In this document: positions 17,318-24,546 of the stretch, piece after piece
Layout of the letters: every line of letters starts with the position of its first letter
Position numbering within the stretch: position 1 is the stretch's first letter
Program-made: the position numbers and the translations under genes
The notes under the pieces: generated by a model
The model's input: only the letters and a program-made list of their open reading frames with translations
Told to the model about the DNA's origin: nothing
Databases searched by the model: none
NCBI RefSeq assembly: GCF_000426245.1
Contig: NZ_AUEZ01000022.1
Coordinates: forward strand, 1 to 64,000
Length of the DNA: 64,000 bases
Direction: 5' to 3'
Source of the DNA: Bradyrhizobium sp. Ai1a-2
GTDB taxonomy: Bacteria > Pseudomonadota > Alphaproteobacteria > Rhizobiales > Xanthobacteraceae

Positions 17318-17404
17318 TTACCGTGGCAGCTTCGCGTTTCTGATGTGTTTGATAGCCATGAAGTACGCTGACACTGCAACCATCAGCACACCTACGGCGA
17401 ACAT
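17318..17404 (-). CDS. Possible 28-residue membrane microprotein
   Basis: Frame MFAVGVLMVAVSAYFMAIKH then IRNAKLPR. It is one hydrophobic helix with a basic tail, the form of a small single-pass inner-membrane protein. AAGGAG lies 2-7 bases before the ATG on the minus strand. No homolog is recognised; the call rests on the ribosome site and composition only. Confidence 0.4.
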   Translation of the reverse strand: MFAVGVLMVAVSAYFMAIKHIRNAKLPR

Positions 17405-18027
17405 GACTCCTTCAAAAACCAACACAGTCTCTTCCTTTCACTCACCGGGCCAGGACACCCTCTGAGCGTTCCCTTGCTCATTGATATAGGACGCCGGCGT
17501 CTCGGACGCGGTCTTCCGCGGCTTAAATTCGCGTAAGGCGCTCCGTCCTCGATGCTCGACCGCGCATGCAACCTCAAAGCGCGGCTTTCTCGAAAGGTTG
17601 CGCATTTGCTGCTTGGGTTCGGGGTGGCGGCGTAGCCGCAACTTCCTGTTGATGCGTGTGAATTGCCACACAGGATACAAATGCGAATCGCTCTAGACTG
17701 AAATGGCGTCCCTCAGGCGCGCCTCCCTAACCTTGAGCCCGTCGCCAATGGCGGGCTTCCCTTCAACAGGCGCCCAACGCCAAAGCGTTTTCGAGCAAAG
17801 TGGACGCCGGTTCGCGTGAAGAAACGCGTCAATCCAAGAATCTGGTGTTCGCGCTGGTGCACACCTGTGCTCACCGGTGGGGTATCCGCATTCTTACTGA
17901 GCCGATTTTCATTCCCTCGTTACAAGCTTCGGCATTTAATTGCCGCATCGTATCACCTGATCATATTCGCGAATTAACCCGGCAGCTGCTACCTGCCGGG
18001 TTTTTCGTTTCTGTCCCGAGGGGCCGT
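17405..18027. other. Long spacer with partial repeat and orphan terminator
   Basis: No supported gene. It contains a fragment of the CTCTAG/ACCGGT repeat at about 17784-17826 and, on the plus strand, a strong terminator at 17976-18010 with no plus-strand gene before it. A short non-coding transcript in 17830-18010 is possible. Confidence 0.5.
17976..18010 (+). terminator. Strong intrinsic terminator without an upstream gene
   Basis: Perfect 10-bp stem AACCCGGCAG (17976-17985)/CTGCCGGGTT (17993-18002), 7-base loop, tail TTTCGTTT. The T-run faces the plus strand. The minus-strand gene at 18028-18222 ends 18 bases away, but in that orientation there is no U-run. Confidence 0.8.
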
Positions 18028-18222
18028 CTAACCCTTGAAGAACCCTCTGATGGACGGCTGGATCGTCAAACGGTAAGCGACCGCGCTGTTGCCGCTGAAA
18101 GTCTCCAGCGACGTATCGCAAGCGGGGCAGCGATATTCGCCCGGCTCGCCCTTCTCAGACGATAGCTCGATCCTGCGGAATCCCGCCCCACACTTGGGAC
18201 AGGTCACGTCGTCTTTTCTCAT
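18028..18222 (-). CDS. Small zinc-ribbon protein
   Basis: 64 residues. CPKCGAGF near residue 8 and CPACDTSLE near residue 33 form a two-knuckle CxxC zinc ribbon, followed by a short basic C terminus. GAAGG stands upstream of the ATG. Small ribbons of this type are frequent in Bradyrhizobium; the role is unknown, perhaps nucleic-acid or protein binding. Confidence 0.8.
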   Translation of the reverse strand: MRKDDVTCPKCGAGFRRIELSSEKGEPGEYRCPACDTSLETFSGNSAVAYRLTIQPSIRGFFKG

Positions 18223-18323
18223 CAGATCACCCTTCGGTATGTGCCAACGCTTTACCCTGCGTTGGGCGGCGGAGCTATGATCTGAGAGTTACGAGTGTAA
18301 CAACGTACGGACGCGCTACACCA

Positions 18324-18500
18324 TCAGTGCCGCGGTGGATATGTGGCGATCTTACGGTCGCCCTGCCAAAGTTCGACTGCGCAATCTTGCGCGAGTTGCT
18401 CGGCCCGTTCCTTGGCCGTGTCCTCGTCGCTGCAAAGCAGATCAATACGGCTGACAATCCTGCCATCAGGCCCAAGCAAATAGGCCCTGTACTCTTCCAT
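18324..18500 (-). CDS. Conserved-type small hypothetical protein
   Basis: 58 residues opening MEEYRAYLLGPDGRIVSRID and ending KIATYPPRH. The layout (Y-R-A-Y-L-L-G-P-D-G, acidic/basic helix A-K-E-R-A-E-Q-L-A, then V-E-L-W-Q-G) is one I associate with many rhizobial small proteins of unknown function. GC-rich third positions support coding. The ribosome site is weak. Confidence 0.7.
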   Translation of the reverse strand: MEEYRAYLLGPDGRIVSRIDLLCSDEDTAKERAEQLAQDCAVELWQGDRKIATYPPRH

Positions 18501-18658
18501 CGAAGTCGTCTCGCGTCGCGCGGCTTACGGCCGGCGCGTCATGATTAAAGCGACTCGCGATGGCTTGTCACCGGGAAAAATAGGCAATCTGTTCGCGGAT
18601 TGGCCGGCGATCTCGCTGAGATCGGCGAGGTCGCTACCTCGCCACGTTCGCCGCCGGT

Positions 18659-18859
18659 TCACGCCGGCGGACCGCTCCAATCCAGGCGACAGGTCGAAAC
18701 CAGAGAATTGGTCAAGCTTTGCACAGCCAACCTTTCCTCGTTCAGGCGCCTTTCGACGAACCCGCGCTCAAGGTCCGAGAGATTGGTTCCAAGCAGCCGC
18801 CGATATCGGCTGATGTTGCTTCTATGAGCCCGCAGACGGGTGACTTTGTCGTCGGTCAT
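18659..18859 (-). CDS. Small basic hypothetical protein
   Basis: 66 residues, MTDDKVTRLRAHRSNISRYR at the start, then a predicted helical hairpin (TNLSDLERGFVERRLNEER). The form is typical of a Bradyrhizobium small-protein family with no known function. A CRP-like palindrome (19080-19095) lies 220 bases upstream of its start. Confidence 0.7.
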   Translation of the reverse strand: MTDDKVTRLRAHRSNISRYRRLLGTNLSDLERGFVERRLNEERLAVQSLTNSLVSTCRLDWSGPPA

Positions 18860-19173
18860 CGAGCATCCAATGTACGGGAGGGGTCGGTTGTGAAGCTGTG
18901 GGAATACCGTCGCTACTTAACCCTCGATATGAAGCTTTCGCAGGTTCATCTCGGCCCCAACACTTGGCGGTTGATAAAATTGCGCCGCCGGGCTCGAAAT
19001 ACATTGTCCCGGCGGCGTGTCTCAACTGGTGCCCTGAAATCCCAGCAACGGTATTCTAGCAGGACCATGCTGCGCGAAATGTGAAATAGTTCACACAACA
19101 GGCAAAGAAAGCAGCCGAGCGGGACCGGACTGCAAAGGGCAGGGGGTCCCAACTTGGGGGATCTGGTGCGCGC
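18860..19173. other. Spacer between small gene and P450 3' end
   Basis: 314 bases, no gene supported on either strand. It contains the palindrome TGTGA-N6-TCACA at 19080-19095. The short plus-strand frame 18719-19084 has no ribosome site or coherent composition. Confidence 0.5.
19080..19095. promoter_or_regulatory. CRP/FNR-superfamily type palindrome
   Basis: TGTGA-AATAGT-TCACA, a perfect match to the classical CRP half-sites with 6-base spacing. It lies between the P450 stop and the minus-strand small gene at 18659-18859. Confidence 0.4.
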
Positions 19174-20607
19174 TCATGCAACTTGACCACGAGAGTTTCC
19201 CAAGGATGGTTCAATTCCGCCGCTCCGACCATTCAGCGTCGGATGCTCCTTGATCTTGAGCCACACGCCCCCCTGAGGGCGCAGCGTGATCGACGGAAAT
19301 GGCGTCACCTTGCGATCCGGCAGCCACTCCATCGAGAAACGTTGCGCCATCGTCGTCAGCACCAGAACGGCTTCCATCATGGCGAAACGCTGGCCGATGC
19401 AGACGCGCGGTCCGCCGCCGAACGGCATATAGGCGAAGCGGGGCAGCTTACGCTCAAGGTCGCCCATCCAGCGCTCGGGACGGAAAGTCTCCGGGTCCTG
19501 GAAGTAATGCGGGTTGCGATGCAGGACCCATGGAATGATGAAGATGGTTGTCCCGGCTTCGAAGGAGTAGCCGCCAAGCTCGAAAGGTTGCACGGATTCC
19601 CGGCCGATCGCCCACGCCGGCGGGTAAAGCCGCATCGCTTCCATCACGACGCTTTCGGTGAACTTCAAGCGCGGAAGGTCGTCGGCTGTTACGGGGCGAT
19701 CGCCCAGCACTTCCGCGATCTCGGCGGCCATGCGCGCTTCCACGCCCGGATACTGGCCGAGCAGGAACCAGGTCCAGGAAAGTGCCAGAGCCGTGGTCTC
19801 GTGCCCTGCAAGCAGGAGCGTAATCGCCTCGTCTCGAAGCAGCGAGTCGCTCATAGGCTTTCCCGCCTCGTCGCGCGCTGTCATCAGACGCGACAGAAAG
19901 TCATTTCGATGGTCCAGGCCGCCCTTGCGCCGCTCAGCGATCATGGACGAAACAACTCTCTCGGCCGTTCGGATCGCCTGCTGATATCTGAGGTGGCCGG
20001 GCAATGGAAACGCGTCCGGAATAAGGATCGGGCGCTTGTAGCGCGATGCGATCTCCACGATGAGATCGTTTACTGCACCGTCCATGTCGCGGATGTCTTG
20101 CTCCACCTCAGAATCAAACAGAGTCTTGGCTGCGATGCGCAGTGTCAGTCCCATCATCTCGGGATGGATGTTGATGATCTCGCCATCCTTCCAGCCATCA
20201 AGCATCCGGCGGGTAAGGGTCACCATCGCGTCGTCGTAAGCACGAAGTTGCTCGCCGGCGAAGGCAGGCGCAGCCAAGCGCCGCTGGCGCTGCCAAAGCG
20301 CGCCTTCGCTGGTCAGCAGGCCTTTGCCGAACACCGCCGTTACATGGCGCCAGAAGAACGTGTGCTTGATGTAGTTTCGATGTTCCTGGACGAGGACCTT
20401 CTCGGTCGCGGGCAAGTCGCTGACAAAGAGTGCCTTCCACCCGGCAAGATTGAGCGAGACGAAGTCGCCGTACCGGTCCGCCATTTCGGGAAAGAAGCGA
20501 AGCGGGTCCTTGCCGAGCGCCAGCAGGTTTCCAAGCAACGGCACGCCGCGCGGGCCTGGCGGCCGACGCGGCGGAGAACGCCACCCGTCGCTTGTTGGTG
20601 CGTCCAC
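19174..20607 (-). CDS. Cytochrome P450
   Basis: 477 residues, soluble bacterial P450 with all hallmarks: I-helix AGHETTA, K-helix ExxR (EAMRLYP), PERW meander and heme loop FGGGPRVCIG with axial Cys near 403. Substrate is unknown; the CYP102/fatty-acid-like or terpenoid classes cannot be separated by eye. GTG start at 20607 is tentative and has no strong ribosome site. The conserved fold ends at WLKIKEH; the last 22 residues (from P-T-L-N-G-R-S on) are an extension encoded by sequence resembling a tRNA-Pro 3' end. Redox partner genes are not adjacent. Confidence 0.93.
   Translation of the reverse strand: MDAPTSDGWRSPPRRPPGPRGVPLLGNLLALGKDPLRFFPEMADRYGDFVSLNLAGWKALFVSDLPATEKVLVQEHRNYIKHTFFWRHVTAVFGKGLLTSEGALWQRQRRLAAPAFAGEQLRAYDDAMVTLTRRMLDGWKDGEIINIHPEMMGLTLRIAAKTLFDSEVEQDIRDMDGAVNDLIVEIASRYKRPILIPDAFPLPGHLRYQQAIRTAERVVSSMIAERRKGGLDHRNDFLSRLMTARDEAGKPMSDSLLRDEAITLLLAGHETTALALSWTWFLLGQYPGVEARMAAEIAEVLGDRPVTADDLPRLKFTESVVMEAMRLYPPAWAIGRESVQPFELGGYSFEAGTTIFIIPWVLHRNPHYFQDPETFRPERWMGDLERKLPRFAYMPFGGGPRVCIGQRFAMMEAVLVLTTMAQRFSMEWLPDRKVTPFPSITLRPQGGVWLKIKEHPTLNGRSGGIEPSLGNSRGQVA
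19208..19231 (+). repeat. Degenerate direct copy of tRNA-Pro 3' end (attR-like)
   Basis: GGTTCAATTCC then GC then CGCTCCGACCA. The tRNA at 16393-16417 reads GGTTCAAATCC then TTT then CGCTCCGACCA: 10/11 and 11/11 matches with one indel between. Orientation is direct. It lies in the P450 C-terminal codons. Confidence 0.55.
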
Positions 20608-20616
20608 GGGAAAAGT

Positions 20617-20838
20617 TCAGTCCTGCTTTCGGCGGCGCCTGATCAGCCAGTAGACGCCATAGCCAATGGCGAGAATCGGAAGGCCTGCGCCAGCGATCGG
20701 CCCGGGGGCTCCGCTGACTTTGTTGTGACCGGGGGCGTACTCGCAATTCCCGTTGTCGTTGCAGGCTTGCGCGGGCAGGGTGACGGTCGTCAGACCAAGC
20801 GCCAAAATCGCGGCGGCAATGCCAGAACCGGTCTTCAT
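20617..20838 (-). CDS. Small exported protein with PGPIAGAGLP-TM-RRRR tail
   Basis: 73 residues. A signal peptide (about 1-25, ending LPAQA) is followed by a short mature part with two Cys (CNDNGNC). The C terminus has the motif APGPIAGAGLP, a hydrophobic helix (ILAIGYGVYWLI) and RRRRK. Motif-helix-basic cluster is the plan of C-terminal sorting tails (LPXTG, PEP-CTERM types), although no sorting enzyme is in view. AGGAGA precedes the ATG. It is upstream of the P450 on the same strand with only 9 bases between. Confidence 0.75.
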   Translation of the reverse strand: MKTGSGIAAAILALGLTTVTLPAQACNDNGNCEYAPGHNKVSGAPGPIAGAGLPILAIGYGVYWLIRRRRKQD

Positions 20839-21188
20839 TCGACTTCTCCTTGATCCTGACGAGATTAAACTGACGAATTAAATATCGCATTAAAAAAATA
20901 AATGAGTTAACCTATTTAATGTTCCCGATGTTTTTTGCCGTGCTCGCACGTCGCAAGGAGATGCCTGCCGGGTTCGGCGCCGGAAGAAGCCGCTGGTTCA
21001 GTCGCAGCCATATTTCCACTCGCTGACAGCTCGAACTGGGCAAGGACGTCAGCAGCAACCTCCTGGTGCAAATGGAGATGCCGATCAGGCAGGGAGAGCG
21101 GCGGCCGTTGATGCGAGCAAGGTCCATCACGGCCAATCGGGAACATGCAATGCGCTATGGCGTTCTATCGGCAGGAAGAGGAATCGCC
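20839..21188. other. AT-rich divergent spacer
   Basis: 350 bases between the minus-strand exported protein and the plus-strand DUF3606 gene. The part 20870-20935 is clearly AT-rich and likely carries promoters. A minus-strand frame (20916-21146) lacks a ribosome site and I do not accept it. Confidence 0.5.
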
Positions 21189-21362
21189 ATGGATAGTCTG
21201 ACCAAGAGGGATCAACGCGACCGCTCCAAGATCAACATGCACGAGGACTTCGAGGTCAAGTACTGGACCAGAGAACTCGGGATAACGAGAGAGCGGCTGC
21301 AGAAGGTTGTCGACAAGGTTGGCAATAGCGCCGCCACGGTCCGGAAGGAGCTGGGCAGATGA
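21189..21362 (+). CDS. DUF3606 domain protein
   Basis: 57 residues. DUF3606 signature: DRSKINMHEDFEVKYWTREL then RERLQKVVDKVGNSAATVRK. Predicted to be a small helical, possibly DNA-associated protein; function unknown. GGAAGAGGA precedes ATG 21189; earlier starts in the frame have none. The stop overlaps the ATG of the next small gene (ATGA). Confidence 0.9.
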   Translation: MDSLTKRDQRDRSKINMHEDFEVKYWTRELGITRERLQKVVDKVGNSAATVRKELGR

Positions 21363-21517
21363 AGGTGGACGAGCAGGCGATCCGAGCGCGCGCCTTTCGA
21401 TTGTGGGAAGCGGCGGGAAGCCCCGAAGGTGAAGAAGAGCGTTACTGGTACGAAGCGGAGCGCCAGCTCAAGCAAGAGCAGATCCAGCACGAGTTGAAGA
21501 TGCCGGATACCTTGTGA
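21359..21517 (+). CDS. DUF2934 domain protein
   Basis: 52 residues. DUF2934 signature: IRARAFRLWEAAGSPEGEEE, then W-Y-E-A-E-R-Q-L. Function unknown; common and multi-copy in rhizobia. Starts on the ATGA overlap with the DUF3606 gene, so the two form a coupled pair. Confidence 0.85.
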   Translation: MKVDEQAIRARAFRLWEAAGSPEGEEERYWYEAERQLKQEQIQHELKMPDTL

Positions 21518-21566
21518 ACCGGAACGGCGCTCAAGCAGCAACGGTTGGAACAGTGCAGCTGCGGTC

Positions 21567-21743
21567 ATGGCAGACGACGCAAACAGATTCCGCAAGCAGG
21601 CCGAAGAGTGCCGTCAGCACGCCGCCAAGGCCGTAGGCCCGCTTGAGAAAGAGCAATGGCATCGGCTTTCGGAGGAATGGCTGAAGCTGGCGCAGGCGAC
21701 GGAGGACGGACGCTCTCGCTGCAGCGAAACGAGACCGGCGTGA
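21567..21743 (+). CDS. Small conserved-type hypothetical protein
   Basis: 58 residues, MADDANRFRKQAEECRQHAA at the start and W-H-R-L-S-E-E-W-L-K-L-A-Q in the middle. This F-R-K-Q-A-E-E-C-R plus W-x-x-L-A-x-x-W-x-x-L-A helical pair is a frequent rhizobial small-protein form. It follows the DUF2934 gene by 49 bases, probably in the same transcript. Confidence 0.75.
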   Translation: MADDANRFRKQAEECRQHAAKAVGPLEKEQWHRLSEEWLKLAQATEDGRSRCSETRPA

Positions 21744-21750
21744 CGGCTTG

Positions 21751-21879
21751 CTAGATACCCAGCACCCAAACGGCGACGATGGTGCCGAGCACGGCGAGGC
21801 CGCTGATGGTCCAGCCGGTGAGGTACGCCCCGCTGCCAGCCTCGGGCTGATCGACCATGGTATCGTGCCAATCGGTCAT
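21751..21879 (-). CDS. 42-residue single-pass membrane protein
   Basis: Hydrophilic N terminus (MTDWHDTMVDQPEAGSGAYL) then one hydrophobic helix (ISGLAVLGTIVAVWVLGI) ending at the stop. GGAGG lies 6-10 bases before the ATG. No family recognised. It converges tail-to-tail with the gene on the left. Confidence 0.6.
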   Translation of the reverse strand: MTDWHDTMVDQPEAGSGAYLTGWTISGLAVLGTIVAVWVLGI

Positions 21880-21998
21880 GACGGCCTCCATCCATTGCCT
21901 CCCGGAAGTAGGTCGCCGCAGACGGCTCAAGGTTCAAAGCGCGAACGCGGCGCAGATGGTCTGCGCCGCGTTCGAGCTGGATCAGGCAAACGAGCCGG

Positions 21999-22643
21999 CT
22001 ATTTCGCGCTTCGCTTGGGTTTGCGCACCGCGCGGACCTTGCCGCTGGTGCCCCCGCCGCAGAAGAATTGATCGCGTCCGTCGGACTCGAGCCCTGACAC
22101 GCTGACGCCGGGCGGCAGCGCGAGGCGCTCCAGGGCCTCTCCGGTCTTGGGATCAATTCTGGTCAGATCGCCTTCGTCGCCTTCCCAGGTGCCGTGCCAA
22201 AGCTCGCCGTCGATCCAGGTGACGCCGGTGACGAAGCGGTTGGACTGGATGGTGCGGAGGATCGCTCCGGTTTTGGGGTCGATCTGGTGGATCTTCCGCT
22301 CACGGTACTGCCCGACCCAGAGCGTGCCTTCGGCCCAGGCCAGCCCTGAATCTGCGCCGCCGCCGGGCGCGGGGATCGTGGCGAGCACGCGGCCGCTCTT
22401 CGGATCGATCTTCTGGATGCGGTTCTCAGCGATTTGAAACAAATGCTGGCCGTCGAAGGCCGTCCCCGCATGCGCCGGCACATCGATGGATTGCACCGTG
22501 TCCCCGCTCGCCGGATCCATGGCGCTGATCCGGTCGCCGGACGCGAACCAGACCAGCTTGCCGTCGTATGTCAGCCCATGAACGTGGTCGACGCCCGGGA
22601 ATGGGCCGTATTCGCGGATGATTTCGGCTGCTGACGTGATCAT
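21999..22643 (-). CDS. YncE/glutamine-cyclotransferase-like beta-propeller protein
   Basis: 214 residues of repeated beta-propeller blades with KIDPKSGRVLATI, QIDPKTGAILRTI and RIDPKTGEALERL strands. Resembles the glutamine cyclotransferase/YncE propellers, but is cytoplasmic (no signal) and short, so substrate and activity are unknown. GAGGAGG lies before the ATG. It follows the HTH regulator by 33 bases on the same strand and is probably in one operon with it. Confidence 0.8.
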   Translation of the reverse strand: MITSAAEIIREYGPFPGVDHVHGLTYDGKLVWFASGDRISAMDPASGDTVQSIDVPAHAGTAFDGQHLFQIAENRIQKIDPKSGRVLATIPAPGGGADSGLAWAEGTLWVGQYRERKIHQIDPKTGAILRTIQSNRFVTGVTWIDGELWHGTWEGDEGDLTRIDPKTGEALERLALPPGVSVSGLESDGRDQFFCGGGTSGKVRAVRKPKRSAK

Positions 22644-22676
22644 GCTTCCTCCTCGCTGTTCGAAAGTGGAGGCACC

Positions 22677-23897
22677 CTAGCCATTTGGCAGCGGCGCGGT
22701 GAGTAACAACGTCGTCGCGAAACCCGGCAAAGGCGGGGTCATCCAGCGGCGCGCGCGCCCGCGGCCGAACCACTGCACCTTGTCTCTTGCCGCGAGCTCG
22801 TCGAGCGCCCGCTGCACGGTGCGCTGACTGGAGCCGAGCGCCAGCGCCAGCGCCGAGCTCGACCACGACTCCCCGTCGGCGAGAAAGGCGAGCACCTCCG
22901 CATGCTCCTCTTCGACCGGGCGCGCCAGCACGACGATGTCGCGGGCGTGGTGCGGCACCAGCGCGAACCCCTGCTTGGTCGCGCTGACGTCGGCGAGCAT
23001 GCGAAGCATGCCGCGAAGCCGCCCGATCTCGACCCGCAGCCGCGCGCGATGCGATTCATCGGCATGCTTGCCGCGGAATGCCCGCGCGACCAGCGTCTCC
23101 CTGGTCACGTCGTTCGGCCAGGCTTCGGCCAGCGCGCGGGCAAGCGCGAACAACACCGGACGCGTGGCGAGCGAGACCGTCGTGTCGCGCTCGCGCAGGA
23201 CATAGCGGCACGCGTCCACGACCAGCGACTTCGACGCCAGCAACGCTTCGATCTCATCGAGCAGGAGCGGACGCTCCTCGCCGCGTGCGATCAGGCGCGC
23301 CGCTGACGTGCCGAGCAGCAGGGCCGCGCTTTCGACTTCCGCCGTCAGTGCGGGGATCCGTGCCTGCCGCGCCGCGACCTCTGCCCGCGCTAGCGCGGCG
23401 CGGGCCGGCTCGGTCCGGATGCGGCGCATCGCGATGCCGGCAACGACCAGTTCGTGCGCGGCCCTCGAGGCGGGCGGGAAGGGCGCAGGGTCGAGTTCGG
23501 CAAGCCTGCGCTCGGCGTCGTCGAGGCGTCCGATCAGGAGCAGGCGGCGGATCTCGAGATAGCGAGCATGCGCGGCGTTGACGAAATCGCTGTGCGCTTC
23601 GAGCGTCGCCCGCGCGGCGTCGAGTGCCTTGGCGGGGAAGCCGAGGTCGCGGGAAGCGAGCGCGATCTCGGCCTCCGCGACGACGCATCTGGCGCGCGCG
23701 ATCGCCTCCTTCGGGCCGAAGGCGCGCGCAGCGCTGCGCAGCAGAGCCTTGGCGCGGACGAAATCGCCGAGCTGCGCCATCGCGATCCCGCGAAGCGCCA
23801 GCGCCGCCGCATCCTCGCGCAGCGCCACGCGGTTCAATGCGCCGAGTGGATCGCCCATCGCGAGCGCACGCGCAGCGGCCGTGATCAGCGAGTCCAT
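22677..23897 (-). CDS. Large helical-repeat regulator with C-terminal winged helix
   Basis: 406 residues. About 1-270 is alanine-rich, TPR-like helical repeats (two-helix units such as FVRAKALLRSAARAF). About 280-340 looks like an OmpR/SARP-type region (FRGKHADESHRARLRVEIGR). The C terminus (about 345-395) holds a helix-turn-helix (SSSALALALGSSQRTVQRAL). It probably senses a ligand or partner through the repeats. Divergent from two small genes (24003, 24131); the intergenic strip 23898-24002 likely holds both promoters. Confidence 0.75.
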   Translation of the reverse strand: MDSLITAAARALAMGDPLGALNRVALREDAAALALRGIAMAQLGDFVRAKALLRSAARAFGPKEAIARARCVVAEAEIALASRDLGFPAKALDAARATLEAHSDFVNAAHARYLEIRRLLLIGRLDDAERRLAELDPAPFPPASRAAHELVVAGIAMRRIRTEPARAALARAEVAARQARIPALTAEVESAALLLGTSAARLIARGEERPLLLDEIEALLASKSLVVDACRYVLRERDTTVSLATRPVLFALARALAEAWPNDVTRETLVARAFRGKHADESHRARLRVEIGRLRGMLRMLADVSATKQGFALVPHHARDIVVLARPVEEEHAEVLAFLADGESWSSSALALALGSSQRTVQRALDELAARDKVQWFGRGRARRWMTPPLPGFATTLLLTAPLPNG

Positions 23898-24002
23898 GAA
23901 AATCCCGTCACACTTGTCACTCTCACCCCTTCCGCGACCGGTCCTAGTCTACCTCACCGTTACAGACCAGTACGCAGCGAGGAGGCAAAAGGAGGCCAAC
24001 CC

Positions 24003-24122
24003 ATGGTCGACTGGACGATCCTTTCCCCAACATTCCTCACCGCCACGGTGCAGTGGGCTGAGGCCGTCGTCACGGTGCTGACGGTCGGCCCGGGCCACTC
24101 GACGAGCGATAGCAAGAGGTGA
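24003..24122 (+). CDS. 39-residue hypothetical protein
   Basis: MVDWTILSPTFLTATVQWAE then AVVTVLTVGPGHS. AAGGAGG 5-11 bases before the ATG is one of the strongest ribosome sites in the window, which is the main evidence. No family recognised. Divergent from the HTH/TPR regulator and 8 bases before the next membrane-protein gene. Confidence 0.6.
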   Translation: MVDWTILSPTFLTATVQWAEAVVTVLTVGPGHSTSDSKR

Positions 24123-24130
24123 ACTTGGCG

Positions 24131-24394
24131 ATGACGACAAACTGTTCAAAGCTCGACGTTGATGCTCGTTCGACGGTCACAACGAGGATGTCGGCGGCCG
24201 ACTGGCTATCGCTCGCGGCCGCGCCGACCTTCGCGGTCATGGCGCTGTTGACCGCTTGTGTCGGCGGCGCGCCCGATATGCTCTGCTCGCAAGGCACGTC
24301 GCCGTTTGGGGGAATGGTCCCGATGTACCTGCTGATGACCGCCTTCCATTCGGGGCCGTGGCTCAGGCTGATCGCGAGGCGACGAAGCGGCTAG
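24131..24394 (+). CDS. Small two-helix membrane protein
   Basis: 87 residues. Two hydrophobic segments (about 25-45, LSLAAAPTFAVMALLTACVG; about 58-75, FGGMVPMYLLMTAFHS) joined by a loop with Cys, and a basic C terminus (LIARRRSG). Function unknown. AGAGGTGA stands before the ATG. Likely co-transcribed with the 39-residue gene and controlled by the divergent regulator (inference). Confidence 0.7.
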   Translation: MTTNCSKLDVDARSTVTTRMSAADWLSLAAAPTFAVMALLTACVGGAPDMLCSQGTSPFGGMVPMYLLMTAFHSGPWLRLIARRRSG

Positions 24395-24546
24395 GTAGCG
24401 AACCGCCGCATCCGGAAGCGGCGCAACTGGATCACAGCCCCCACATTCGATAATCTCACTGCCACCGGCACAAACGCCGGGCGTCGATTTCCCGCATGGT
24501 GGAATGGGACGCATCAACCAACAAGAACACGGGGGAAGCGTCTCCA

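Larger units (their letters stand above)
16418..19231. mobile_element. Possible decayed tRNA-Pro-integrated mini-island
   Basis: Bounded on the left by an intact tRNA-Pro and on the right by a degenerate direct copy of its 3' end, the geometry left by tyrosine-integrase insertion. Contents are small orphan proteins and unusually long spacers. No integrase, excisionase or transfer gene remains, so this is inference from the boundary repeat and gene-poor content. Confidence 0.35.

Noticed and set aside
19183..20853. 556-residue plus-strand frame opposite the P450
   Set aside because: Mirror of the P450 gene; the P450 motifs are complete on the minus strand.
20916..21146. 76-residue minus-strand frame in the AT-rich spacer
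   Set aside because: No ribosome site, no recognisable family and weak third-position bias.
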